64,000 nucleotides of DNA, taken from contig CAKSZX010000009.1 of assembly GCA_934526065.1 (NCBI GenBank), positions 18,247 through 82,246 on the forward strand, in the 5' to 3' direction. Positions within the stretch are counted from its first letter, which is position 1. Each line of letters opens with the position of its first letter. A program made the translations under genes and the position numbers. Below the pieces are notes generated by a model, which saw only the letters and a list, made by a program, of their open reading frames with translations, did no database searches and was not told the DNA's origin. Source of the DNA: an uncultured Oscillospiraceae bacterium (GTDB lineage: Bacteria > Bacillota > Clostridia > Oscillospirales > Ruminococcaceae). Shown piece after piece: positions 1 to 6,955 of this stretch.

Positions 1-5
1 TTTGT

Positions 6-785
6 TTAATAATCTCGTTTTCCACCTGATATACTACATTTTTCCATATAGTTGAATTTCCACACATCGTTTTCTTTTACCAGTTCAACGAGATAGCCGA
101 TTTTACGCTCACCATCGGTTCCCAATATATACAAAAATGCAATTTGTTCATCGTTTGCCGTGTAAACATCACACAGTTCCGTATCATCATCTTTTCCGGG
201 GCCGGAATACGGTCCGTCTACATCTATTGCCGCTAAATACCCATTGTAATTTTTGAACGCCCTGAGAACACGAGCGGTTTCCCTCTCGGTGCAAAATTCT
301 GAAAGCTTTTTTTCAAAATCAGTGTAATTGGCTTTTGTAACCATGTAACGACAAATGCGGGGATCATCTTCCGAATATGCTGCATCAAAATACACATCAT
401 TTCCGTTTTCATCTGTTAATCTTCCGTACTCTTCTTCAAATTGCCCAAATCCGATAGATGTGGGAGATGTAAGTATATACCAAAGTAAATCGTTATTTTC
501 CTCATAAACCTTTTTTGCCTCCGGCGGCATAAAGGAAAGATCGTTGTATTTTTCGTAAGTTTCGGAAATCGCAGGGGCATACTCGCTTTGAGAAGATGTG
601 TCGCTGCTTGAAGTGCCGTTTTCCGATTGAGAAGATGATATTTCGTCTATTTGGCTTGACGATATGTCGCCGGTTTGGCTTGAAATATTATCACCGGAAC
701 TGCTGTCTTGCTCCGTCTTAACACAGGCGGAAAGCATAATGGTTACGGCAAGGGCTATAAATAAAAATCTTTTGTTCTTTTTCAT
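6..785 (-). CDS. Ser-rich lipoprotein, paralogue of the 37.6-44 kb cluster
   Basis: A predicted secreted, lipid-anchored protein of unknown function, 259 aa. The signal peptide starts MKKNKRFLFIALAV and ends in a lipobox MLSAC, with the lipidated Cys at residue 21. A Ser/Gln-rich linker (about 25-70) follows, then a conserved block beginning YAPAISETYEKYNDLSF and a globular C-terminal domain. The start chosen is the ATG at 785, preceded by AAGGAGGACATT; the longer reading frame has ten extra residues without a ribosome site. The first 100 residues are nearly the same as in the genes at 37665, 38541 and 40754, while the middle diverges more. It lies opposite in strand to those copies. No known domain is recognised. 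Confidence 0.85.
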   Translation of the reverse strand: MKKNKRFLFIALAVTIMLSACVKTEQDSSSGDNISSQTGDISSSQIDEISSSQSENGTSSSDTSSQSEYAPAISETYEKYNDLSFMPPEAKKVYEENNDLLWYILTSPTSIGFGQFEEEYGRLTDENGNDVYFDAAYSEDDPRICRYMVTKANYTDFEKKLSEFCTERETARVLRAFKNYNGYLAAIDVDGPYSGPGKDDDTELCDVYTANDEQIAFLYILGTDGERKIGYLVELVKENDVWKFNYMEKCSISGGKRDY

Positions 786-926
786 AATGTCCTCCTTTTT
801 TAAAAGGTAATGCATCTTTATAACTATTATACAATAATTTTAAACTTACAGCAACTTAAACAATACAATATATCAAGTATCGGCTGTGATTTATTCGGTT
901 TTCCGTGTGGTATATTGCTTTTTAAA

Positions 927-1532
927 TCATTCAAATTTACAGCGCAGCTCTACCACAACACCGGCTATTGTAACCGGCAAATTTCGACATTCGATTGCGG
1001 TGTAGTGCATGGGCAAGTATTCTGTGTTTGTGGGAATCAGGGTTATTCCGTCCTGGTCGAAAAATACTTTTTTAACGGTGGCTTCCTCTTTGCCTACAAG
1101 CACAAGTGCAATTTGCCCATTGTGCGCAGTGCTTTGCCTGCGAATAATAACCGTATCGCCGTCGCTCATTTTAGGCTCCATGCTGTTGCCTTTAATTTTC
1201 AAGGCGAAAAAATCCCCGGTTCTGGCAAGATTTTCATTTATATTTTCGTAACCTAAAATACATTCTTCCGCTGTATTTGGGTATCCGGCACGGACATAGC
1301 CCACAATCGGTATTTCTTTATTTTCTGCGGGCAGTGAAAAAATAGGGGCTGAACCTATAAGTTCCTCAAAGCTTACGCCGAAAAAATCACACATTTTGGC
1401 AATGGCCGTGTAGTCCGGTTTGCGCCGACCGGTTTCCCACATGGCCACGGTGCTGGTGGAATAGCCTATCATCTTTGCAAGCTGGGCTTGGGTAAGCCCT
1501 TTTCTTTTTCTTAAAATGGCAATATTTTTCAT
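927..1532 (-). CDS. XRE-family repressor with S24 (LexA/CI-type) autoprotease domain
   Basis: 201 aa. Residues 1-60 form an HTH (LTQAQLAKMIGYSTSTVAMW); residues 75-200 form an S24 peptidase domain. The candidate cleavage dipeptide Ala82-Gly83 (YVRAGYP), nucleophile Ser117 (KGNSMEP) and general-base Lys at 154/155 are all visible, so it should be a cleavable repressor that self-inactivates on RecA filament contact. That response is family knowledge and is not shown here. It is divergent from the gene at 1695. A perfect palindrome lies between its own -35 and -10 elements, which points to autoregulation. It resembles prophage CI repressors, but no phage structural genes are nearby. Confidence 0.9.
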   Translation of the reverse strand: MKNIAILRKRKGLTQAQLAKMIGYSTSTVAMWETGRRKPDYTAIAKMCDFFGVSFEELIGSAPIFSLPAENKEIPIVGYVRAGYPNTAEECILGYENINENLARTGDFFALKIKGNSMEPKMSDGDTVIIRRQSTAHNGQIALVLVGKEEATVKKVFFDQDGITLIPTNTEYLPMHYTAIECRNLPVTIAGVVVELRCKFE

Positions 1533-1554
1533 ATGTTCACCTCTAATTCTATTA

Positions 1555-1571
1555 TATCACAAAAAGTGATA
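1555..1571. promoter_or_regulatory. Operator: TATCAC-N5-GTGATA palindrome
   Basis: A perfect 6-bp inverted repeat with a five-base AAAAA centre. Read on the minus strand it sits just upstream of, and overlaps, a TATAAT -10 box (1551-1556) serving the S24 repressor gene. The same TCAC-N5-GTGA core recurs at 1654-1666, so it is most likely the binding site of the repressor. Operator function is inferred. Confidence 0.7.
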
Positions 1572-1618
1572 AAACAAAATAGGGGAATATACAACTAAAA
1601 ATTGTTTTTTAAATGGTG

Positions 1619-1666
1619 TTGACAAAATATAGTAGTTAGTGATATACTTAAAATCACAAATAGTGA
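1619..1666 (+). promoter_or_regulatory. Promoter with second TCAC-N5-GTGA operator for the 1695 gene
   Basis: TTGACA at 1619-1624 and TATACT at 1643-1648, 18 bases apart, drive the small sigma-like gene. TCAC AAATA GTGA at 1654-1666 covers the expected transcription start, where a bound repressor would block initiation. A lone GTGA half-site lies at 1639-1642. Confidence 0.7.
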
Positions 1667-1694
1667 AGTTAAACATATAGTCGGAGGTGTAAAT

Positions 1695-2087
1695 ATGTAC
1701 AAGCATGCGGTGATTGATTTGTTAAACGAATATTCTGTTTTAAAGCGAAAAGCGAATTTTTCATGGAAAAGAGCAAAAGAGTTAAAGCAAAAACTTGCGG
1801 AAATTGAAAATGAGGGTGTTATATACGAAGAAATCTACAATGAATATTTAGAATGTTGCAGAGATTATTACAAGGCGCAAAAAGCCGTAAGCGAAACAGA
1901 GTATTACCTATCTTTTTTGGAATATGAAGAGCGAACGGCTTTGGAATACTTTTATATAAACAGAGGGCCTCGTGCGGCGGACAGGCTGTGTATGAAACTT
2001 TCCGTTGAACCAAGTACGGCTTATCGCATAAAAGACCGTGCAATTAAAAAGATGATTATGTATTGTTTCGGCGCAGGGAAAAATTGA
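1695..2087 (+). CDS. Small sigma-region-4-like / phage-type transcription regulator
   Basis: 130 aa with no signal peptide. Residues 1-75 are Lys/Glu-rich and probably helical. Residues 80-125 (EYEERTALEYFYINRGP, then AADRLCMKLSVEPSTAYRIKDRA) look like the region-4 HTH of sigma factors and of the small late-transcription activators of Gram-positive phages. A GGAGGTG ribosome site precedes ATG 1695. Transcription comes from the operator-covered promoter at 1619, so the S24 repressor should silence it until it is cleaved. The likely role is a DNA-binding activator; its target genes are unknown. The next gene, tag, follows after 44 bases in the same direction and could be cotranscribed. Confidence 0.6.
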   Translation: MYKHAVIDLLNEYSVLKRKANFSWKRAKELKQKLAEIENEGVIYEEIYNEYLECCRDYYKAQKAVSETEYYLSFLEYEERTALEYFYINRGPRAADRLCMKLSVEPSTAYRIKDRAIKKMIMYCFGAGKN

Positions 2088-2131
2088 CGATTTAAAAATT
2101 TTAATGTATTATTCAATTAAGAGGTGCAATT

Positions 2132-2722
2132 ATGGAAAGATGTAAATGGTGTTTGGAAAGCCCGGAATATATGCGGTATCACGATAATGAATGGGGCAGA
2201 CCCAGCCATGACGACAGAGAACTGTTTGAATTTTTGGTTTTGGAGTGTATGCAATGCGGCTTGAGTTGGAGTTTGATTTTAAAAAAGAGGGAGGCGATAC
2301 GCACCGCCCTTGCAGGATTTGATTATGATAAACTTTCCACATTTACACCGGAAGATGTTGAAAAATCAATGACTGTCGAAGGGATGATAAAATCACCGCA
2401 AAAGATAAAAGCAATGGTAGAAAATGCAAAGGCTTATAAAAACATAATCGCAGAGTACGGCAGTTTTGATAAATATTTATGGGCTTATACCGACGGTAAA
2501 ACACTTTGTTATAAAAGTCGGCTTTTAGGCGTACCGGTGGCGCAAAATCGGTTGTCACAGAGGCTCAGCCGTGATATGAAAAAAGCCGGTTTTAAATACT
2601 TCGGCCCTGTGGTTGCCTATTCGTATTTGCAGGCAGCTGGTTTGATAAACGACCATGTGGGAAACTGTTTTTGCCGCCGGCAGATAATAGAAAATTATCC
2701 GACTGAATTTGTTGACGAATGA
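2132..2722 (+). CDS. tag: DNA-3-methyladenine glycosylase I
   Basis: 196 aa, full length for the family. It removes 3-methyladenine from alkylated DNA as the first step of base-excision repair in the cytoplasm. The zinc ligands are visible (Cys4 and His17 at the N-terminus, then His and Cys in NDHVGNCFCR near the C-terminus), and Glu38 lies in the conserved LECMQCGLSW block. The start is the ATG after AAGAGGTG. The position directly behind a gene controlled by a cleavable S24 repressor suggests, but does not prove, damage-inducible expression. Confidence 0.93.
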   Translation: MERCKWCLESPEYMRYHDNEWGRPSHDDRELFEFLVLECMQCGLSWSLILKKREAIRTALAGFDYDKLSTFTPEDVEKSMTVEGMIKSPQKIKAMVENAKAYKNIIAEYGSFDKYLWAYTDGKTLCYKSRLLGVPVAQNRLSQRLSRDMKKAGFKYFGPVVAYSYLQAAGLINDHVGNCFCRRQIIENYPTEFVDE

Positions 2723-2758
2723 TTTTTGTGAAACTTCTGAAAATTACAAAATAAACTG

Positions 2759-2787
2759 TTGACAAAATTGCTGTGTGCTGTTATAAT
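2759..2787 (+). promoter_or_regulatory. Consensus sigma-A promoter of the tRNA-fMet gene
   Basis: Perfect TTGACA (2759-2764), a 17-base spacer and perfect TATAAT (2782-2787), about 35 bases ahead of the mature tRNA 5' end, as expected for a strong stable-RNA promoter. Confidence 0.85.
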
Positions 2788-2822
2788 ATATCTTGCTTAG
2801 AGGAAAGCACACAGTTAAACAT

Positions 2823-2899
<77 letters not shown>

Positions 2900-2900
2900 C

Positions 2901-2926
2901 AGCCGACTTAAACAGTCGGCTTTTTT
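2901..2926 (+). terminator. Rho-independent terminator of tRNA-fMet
   Basis: AGCCGACT / AGTCGGCT, an 8-bp perfect stem with a 5-nt loop, followed by TTTTT and starting right after the CCA end. Confidence 0.9.
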
Positions 2927-3037
2927 ATGTTCAAAAAAGGGTTATGAGACCGGCTTTATTGTTAAACTCGGCGCTATGCTGTAACTTTAAGCGAATATCT
3001 GTGACATATTTCGGCTTTGAAATATCGTATTTCATCC

Positions 3038-3066
3038 TTGACAATATAAAAATTTTATGATATATT
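3038..3066 (+). promoter_or_regulatory. Promoter of the 3137 lipoprotein gene
   Basis: TTGACA (3038-3043), a 17-base spacer and TATATT (3061-3066). The ribosome site GGGAGAG precedes ATG 3137. Confidence 0.65.
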
Positions 3067-3136
3067 CTGGTTAGGCAGTGATAACTGCTATATTTTATAA
3101 CAAATGGTTAGCGTATGCTAACCAAGGGAGAGAATA

Positions 3137-4234
3137 ATGAAAAAATTTTTATCCGCTGTTTTGGCGATGTCTGTTCTTGTTCTGTCATTGGTAGGATGCA
3201 GCAGCCGGAGCAATTCCGACAGTGTTGATTCATCATCTGTTGACAGTTCTTCCGCCGAAAACTTTGGCGTTTGGACAGAAATCGCAGGGGAAAACGGCAC
3301 AACTTATCCGAACTTATTTAAAGTTATTTTAAATGATGACAACTATTCCTATTGGTATGACTACACGGCTGCCGTTGTAGGTGAGAACGCCGCAAAGGAC
3401 ACAGTTGACTATTTGCAGGGCTTTATCAGCGCCGATATTTACGGACAGGAAGCTGTTGATGCATATTCACAGGGAGATTCATTCCTTTTTGACTGCTGGT
3501 ATATAAACGATGTTGACACATTCAGATTTGAGGACAACACCGCTACAATCACAAAAACCGACGGTACAAGTGAAACTCACGCTTACGAATATTTGGGCGT
3601 ATATCAGATTGGCGAAAACGAAGTTATGAAATATCAGGGTCAGGAATTCTGCCCGGCTTTTGATGTTGATGTTTACAAGTCAACAGATGACGCAGGCGAC
3701 TTCACATACTTCCTTTTCCGTGATGACACAATGGCTACAACATGGCATACTGAATTCAGATACGGTGACGACCTTGAAGAATTGCAGAAATACTTGGAGG
3801 GTAAATACGCATACTGGCTCTGTGCAGGTATTTCCGAAAATCCGGACAAACAGACATTGGAAGATGTAATTTCTTTGTTCTGTCTTGAAAATATGGATTA
3901 TTCCGCAGAACGCTCAGCCGAAAATCTTGAACAAATCAGCGAATTTGTAGGCACTTGGGACGCAGATTTAAGCAACCGGGGCGAAAATACAGAGCTTTAC
4001 ACCGTTATTGACGAAAATGGCAACGGCGAGACATATACGGACGGCGAAAAGACAGCCGAATATGCCGCTTACGCTTATGACAACGGTGAAAAAGGCGACG
4101 GCAAGGGCATTTATGTGGCACATAATTCAGATGGTGAAACAAGCCACGCTGAATATACAATAGAAGAAAAAGACGGCAAGACAGTGCTTACATTTACAAA
4201 TGATTATGGTACAATCTCTTACATCAAAAGATAA
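3137..4234 (+). CDS. Lipoprotein of unknown function
   Basis: 365 aa. The signal peptide MKKFLSAVLAMSVLVLSLVGC ends in a lipobox LVGC (Cys21) and is followed by a Ser/Asp-rich spacer to about residue 38. The rest is acidic and Tyr-rich, with an N-terminal part ending near residue 265. A distinct C-terminal part (EFVGTWDADLSNRGENTEL onward) has the look of a lipocalin-like beta barrel, as in proteins that sense substitution in small secreted lipoproteins. It has its own promoter and a bidirectional terminator after it, so it is probably monocistronic. It is unrelated to the 37.6 kb paralogue family apart from the leader. No function is assigned. Confidence 0.8.
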   Translation: MKKFLSAVLAMSVLVLSLVGCSSRSNSDSVDSSSVDSSSAENFGVWTEIAGENGTTYPNLFKVILNDDNYSYWYDYTAAVVGENAAKDTVDYLQGFISADIYGQEAVDAYSQGDSFLFDCWYINDVDTFRFEDNTATITKTDGTSETHAYEYLGVYQIGENEVMKYQGQEFCPAFDVDVYKSTDDAGDFTYFLFRDDTMATTWHTEFRYGDDLEELQKYLEGKYAYWLCAGISENPDKQTLEDVISLFCLENMDYSAERSAENLEQISEFVGTWDADLSNRGENTELYTVIDENGNGETYTDGEKTAEYAAYAYDNGEKGDGKGIYVAHNSDGETSHAEYTIEEKDGKTVLTFTNDYGTISYIKR

Positions 4235-4305
4235 CAAGTAGATACAAGATAATGGCTGCGCTTTTGCGTGGCCTTTATTTTTACACATACTATATATAAT
4301 AAAAC

Positions 4306-4331
4306 AAAACCGCATCTTTCGATGCGGTTTT
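4306..4331. terminator. Bidirectional terminator between convergent genes
   Basis: AAAACCGCATC / GATGCGGTTTT, a perfect 11-bp stem with a TTTC loop and U-rich ends on both strands. It lies between the 3137 lipoprotein and the MTA/SAH nucleosidase gene. Confidence 0.85.
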
Positions 4332-4354
4332 ATATTTAGCTTTAAAAGTCGTTA

Positions 4355-5041
4355 TCAGCAATATTTTACCGTCAATTCGCAGATATCTGCGGCTTTGTCG
4401 CAGTATTCTGCGGCGTCAAAGTGCTTTACAACCAAAGTTTCGGTTGCCTGTTCGTCTGCATTGTCGCTCATTGCACGAATGATAAGGAAGGGTATATCGT
4501 TTTTGCAGGCAATGTGGGCGATTGCGGCACCTTCCATTTCAACACAGTCAGGGTCACAGGAAGCCTTTATAGCGTTCTTTGTCCGTGTGTCACCTATAAA
4601 TTTATCACCTGTGGCAATTTTGCCCACAATGTATTTTGTATTTGTTTCCTCACAAGCTTTGCCGGCGGCCTTAATAAGGTTTTCGTCGCCTTTATAGCTG
4701 TCAAGATATGGGTAGTGCTGGTCAATCATTGTGATTTCGGCATCGTGATATACAACCTCTTTTGAAAGGCAAACATCGCCTACGCCTATTTTGTCTGTCA
4801 TATTTCCCGCAATACCGCTGAACACAATGGCCTCAATTCCGTATTTTGTAATCATAAGCTGTGTTGCAGCGCCCCGGGCAACTTTGCCCATGCCGCATTG
4901 GCACAAAATAACTGTTTTGCCGTGCATATCGCCTTTAAAAATGTCAAGACCGGCTACCTTTTCTTCCGAAAGATTTGAAAGTCTTGATTTCAAAAGTGCA
5001 ACTTCCTGTGGCATTGCACCTATAATACCTATTGTTTTCAT
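4355..5041 (-). CDS. mtnN: 5'-methylthioadenosine/S-adenosylhomocysteine nucleosidase
   Basis: 228 aa, the usual length. The enzyme splits adenine from MTA, SAH and 5'-deoxyadenosine in the methionine salvage and activated-methyl cycles. It opens with MKTIGIIGAMPQEVALL and carries the FSGIAG loop and the substrate-binding/catalytic C-terminal block CVEMEGAAIAHI and IRAMSDNAD. The start is the ATG at 5041 with AGGAATT upstream; the frame is open 32 codons further, but that stretch belongs to the preceding gene. It follows the small membrane-protein gene (5061-5376) by 19 bases, so the two share a transcript, possibly with ychF. Confidence 0.93.
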   Translation of the reverse strand: MKTIGIIGAMPQEVALLKSRLSNLSEEKVAGLDIFKGDMHGKTVILCQCGMGKVARGAATQLMITKYGIEAIVFSGIAGNMTDKIGVGDVCLSKEVVYHDAEITMIDQHYPYLDSYKGDENLIKAAGKACEETNTKYIVGKIATGDKFIGDTRTKNAIKASCDPDCVEMEGAAIAHIACKNDIPFLIIRAMSDNADEQATETLVVKHFDAAEYCDKAADICELTVKYC

Positions 5042-5060
5042 ATAAATAATTCCTGTTCTT

Positions 5061-5376
5061 TTAATTTTTGTAAAAATCCTTGTCCCATGGGTCTTTTTCC
5101 GGCGGTATGCATTTATCCCATGGTTCGTGGCCGTCATAAGTATTGCTAAAACGCATATTTTCGCCCCTTTTTACCTTGTGGGTGTACCGGGTCTTTTTAG
5201 GTCGGGCGGTTTGCCTTACATCAAAATCACGGTTGACCGCACCTTTTTTTTGTTTGGGTGTTTTTTCTAAGGGCAGTTTTTAAACTGCCGCCGGCGTTGC
5301 CTTTTTTCTTGTTCACGGCGCCGATAATTCCGAATATCCAAAAAATCGCAATAACAATAATTTCCAAACCGTCCAT
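5061..5376 (-). pseudogene. Small membrane protein with frameshift in an A8 tract
   Basis: An ATG at 5376 with a GGGGG ribosome site starts a frame with a hydrophobic helix (LEIIVIAIFWIFGIIGAV) followed by Lys-rich sequence. It hits a stop after 49 codons. From the run of eight A (T8 at 5244-5251 on the plus strand) the +1 frame continues as plainly coding, hydrophilic sequence (NRDFDVRQTARPKK, then NTYDGHEPWDKC and EKDPWDKDFYKN) to the stop at 5061. The whole span is 316 nt, one base more than 105 codons. Removing one A restores a protein of about 104 aa with an N-terminal membrane anchor. It may be a true pseudogene, a slippage-controlled gene or a homopolymer sequencing error. Function unknown. 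Confidence 0.65.
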
Positions 5377-5398
5377 CTTAAACCCCCTTTAAGATTTA

Positions 5399-6496
5399 TT
5401 AAACATTAAAGCGGAACAATGTTACATCGCCGTCCTGCATTACATAGTCCTTGCCCTCGCTGCGGATAAGACCCTTTTCTCTTGCAACGGCCATGGATTT
5501 ACATGCCATAAGGTCGTCAAAGCTGATAATTTCTGCTCTTATAAAGCCCCTCTCAAAGTCGGAGTGGATTTTACCTGCCGCCTGAGGTGCCTTTGTTCCT
5601 TTTTTAATAGTCCAGGCACGAACTTCCTCCGGGCCGGCTGTCAAAAAGCTGATAAGTCCCAAAAGTGAGTAGCTCTGCTGAATGAGTGTGTCAAGGCCGG
5701 AAACATCAAGACCCAATTCGTCCAAAAATTCTTTCTTTTCTTCTCTTGAAAGACCGTTTATGTCCTCTTCCATTTTGGCGCAGATAGGCAGACAGCCGCT
5801 CTTGTCCCGCCGTGCTTTTTCCTTAACCTTAGGATAGTACGGGTTGTTTTCTATGCCGGCGAGCAAATCATCATCGGACACATTGCAGGCGTAAATAACC
5901 GGCTTTGCGGAAAGCAAAGGCAGTTCGTCAAACCAAGCTTGTTCGTTTTCACTCTGTGGTTCAAAACTTCTGGCGTTTTTGCCCTCCATAAGAAAATCAC
6001 GAACCCTTGTCAAAAAGTCCACCTTATCAAGGAGCTTTCTGTCGCCTTTTGCGGCATTTTTTGTTCTGTCCAAGGCTCTCTCTACAATTTCAACATCAGA
6101 GAGAATAAGTTCCAAATCAATGGTTTCTATATCACGCAAGGGGTCAACGGAGCCTTCAACATGGATAATGTCGGTGCTGTCAAAGCATCTTACCATATGG
6201 ATAATTGCGTCAACCTCACGAATGTGGCTCAAAAATTTGTTGCCCAAACCCTCGCCGTGGCTGGCACCCTTAACAAGGCCGGCAATGTCAACAAATTCTA
6301 TTGTGGCCGGTGTGTATTTTTTAGGATTGTACATTTCCGCAAGTTTGTCAAGGCGCTCGTCCGGAACGGCAACAACCCCAACATTAGGTTCAATTGTGCA
6401 GAAAGGGAAGTTTGCGCTTGCCGCACCTGCGTTTGTAATGGCATTAAAAAGTGTACTTTTGCCTACATTAGGCAAACCCACGATACCGAGTTTCAT
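5399..6496 (-). CDS. ychF: Redox-regulated ATPase YchF (Obg-like)
   Basis: 365 aa, full length. A ribosome-associated P-loop NTPase that prefers ATP to GTP. The G1 motif NVGKSTLF is at residues 9-16, the switch region DIAGLVKGASHGEG follows, a coiled-coil insertion spans about 130-200, and the C-terminal TGS domain (FLTAGPEEVRAWTIKKGT onward) ends VMQDGDVTLFRFNV. The start is the ATG at 6496 with GGAG upstream. In the 5' UTR (6517-6538) lies an 8-bp hairpin TGCCGAAA / TTTCGGCA of unknown role. It is the first of a short minus-strand run with the frameshifted membrane protein and mtnN. Confidence 0.96.
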   Translation of the reverse strand: MKLGIVGLPNVGKSTLFNAITNAGAASANFPFCTIEPNVGVVAVPDERLDKLAEMYNPKKYTPATIEFVDIAGLVKGASHGEGLGNKFLSHIREVDAIIHMVRCFDSTDIIHVEGSVDPLRDIETIDLELILSDVEIVERALDRTKNAAKGDRKLLDKVDFLTRVRDFLMEGKNARSFEPQSENEQAWFDELPLLSAKPVIYACNVSDDDLLAGIENNPYYPKVKEKARRDKSGCLPICAKMEEDINGLSREEKKEFLDELGLDVSGLDTLIQQSYSLLGLISFLTAGPEEVRAWTIKKGTKAPQAAGKIHSDFERGFIRAEIISFDDLMACKSMAVAREKGLIRSEGKDYVMQDGDVTLFRFNV

Positions 6497-6885
6497 ATTT
6501 ATTAAATCTCCTTTTATGCCGAAAATAATCTTTCGGCAGTTTACTTAATTGTATATTGTAAGTATATCATACTGTTTTATTTTTCTCAACAAATTTTGCA
6601 AAATAGCCGTTGCGGCTTTTTTAACAAAATTTTTTTCACGGTTAATTCTCCTTTCACCTGCCTTAAAACCAAGTATTGCCTATATATTCATTGTAACAGA
6701 AACAAGACCGGGTGTAAATAATACACCGGATAAACAAGTATTGAAATTTCTGTAAACCGTAGCCACAAATGCAATAAATTATTTTATATTGATAAATAAA
6801 GTAAAGAATAAACAATAAAAATCTTTATTAAAAATATTAAAATCCGTAAATTTCACTTGAATGTCACAATATATATGATAAATTC

Positions 6886-6937
6886 TTGACAAATACAAAA
6901 ATTGGTAATACAATACCTTTTGCGACTTTTCGCAAAA
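6886..6937 (+). promoter_or_regulatory. Strong promoter plus 5'-end hairpin for the flavoprotein reductase
   Basis: TTGACA (6886-6891), a 17-base spacer and TACAAT (6909-6914) place the transcript start near 6921. An 8-bp hairpin TTTTGCGA / TCGCAAAA with a CTTT loop occupies 6918-6937, so most of it falls at the very 5' end of the message, where such stems commonly protect mRNA. The other 350 bases back to ychF hold no gene that I can see. Confidence 0.65.
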
Positions 6938-6955
6938 ACTAAGGAGATAAGAAAA

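Noticed and set aside
927..2087. Prophage
   Set aside because: Only a repressor and a small activator are present; no integrase, capsid, terminase or lysis genes lie near them.
6517..6538. Terminator upstream of ychF
   Set aside because: The stem lies in the 5' UTR of ychF and has no T-run on the minus strand; it is only noted as a hairpin.
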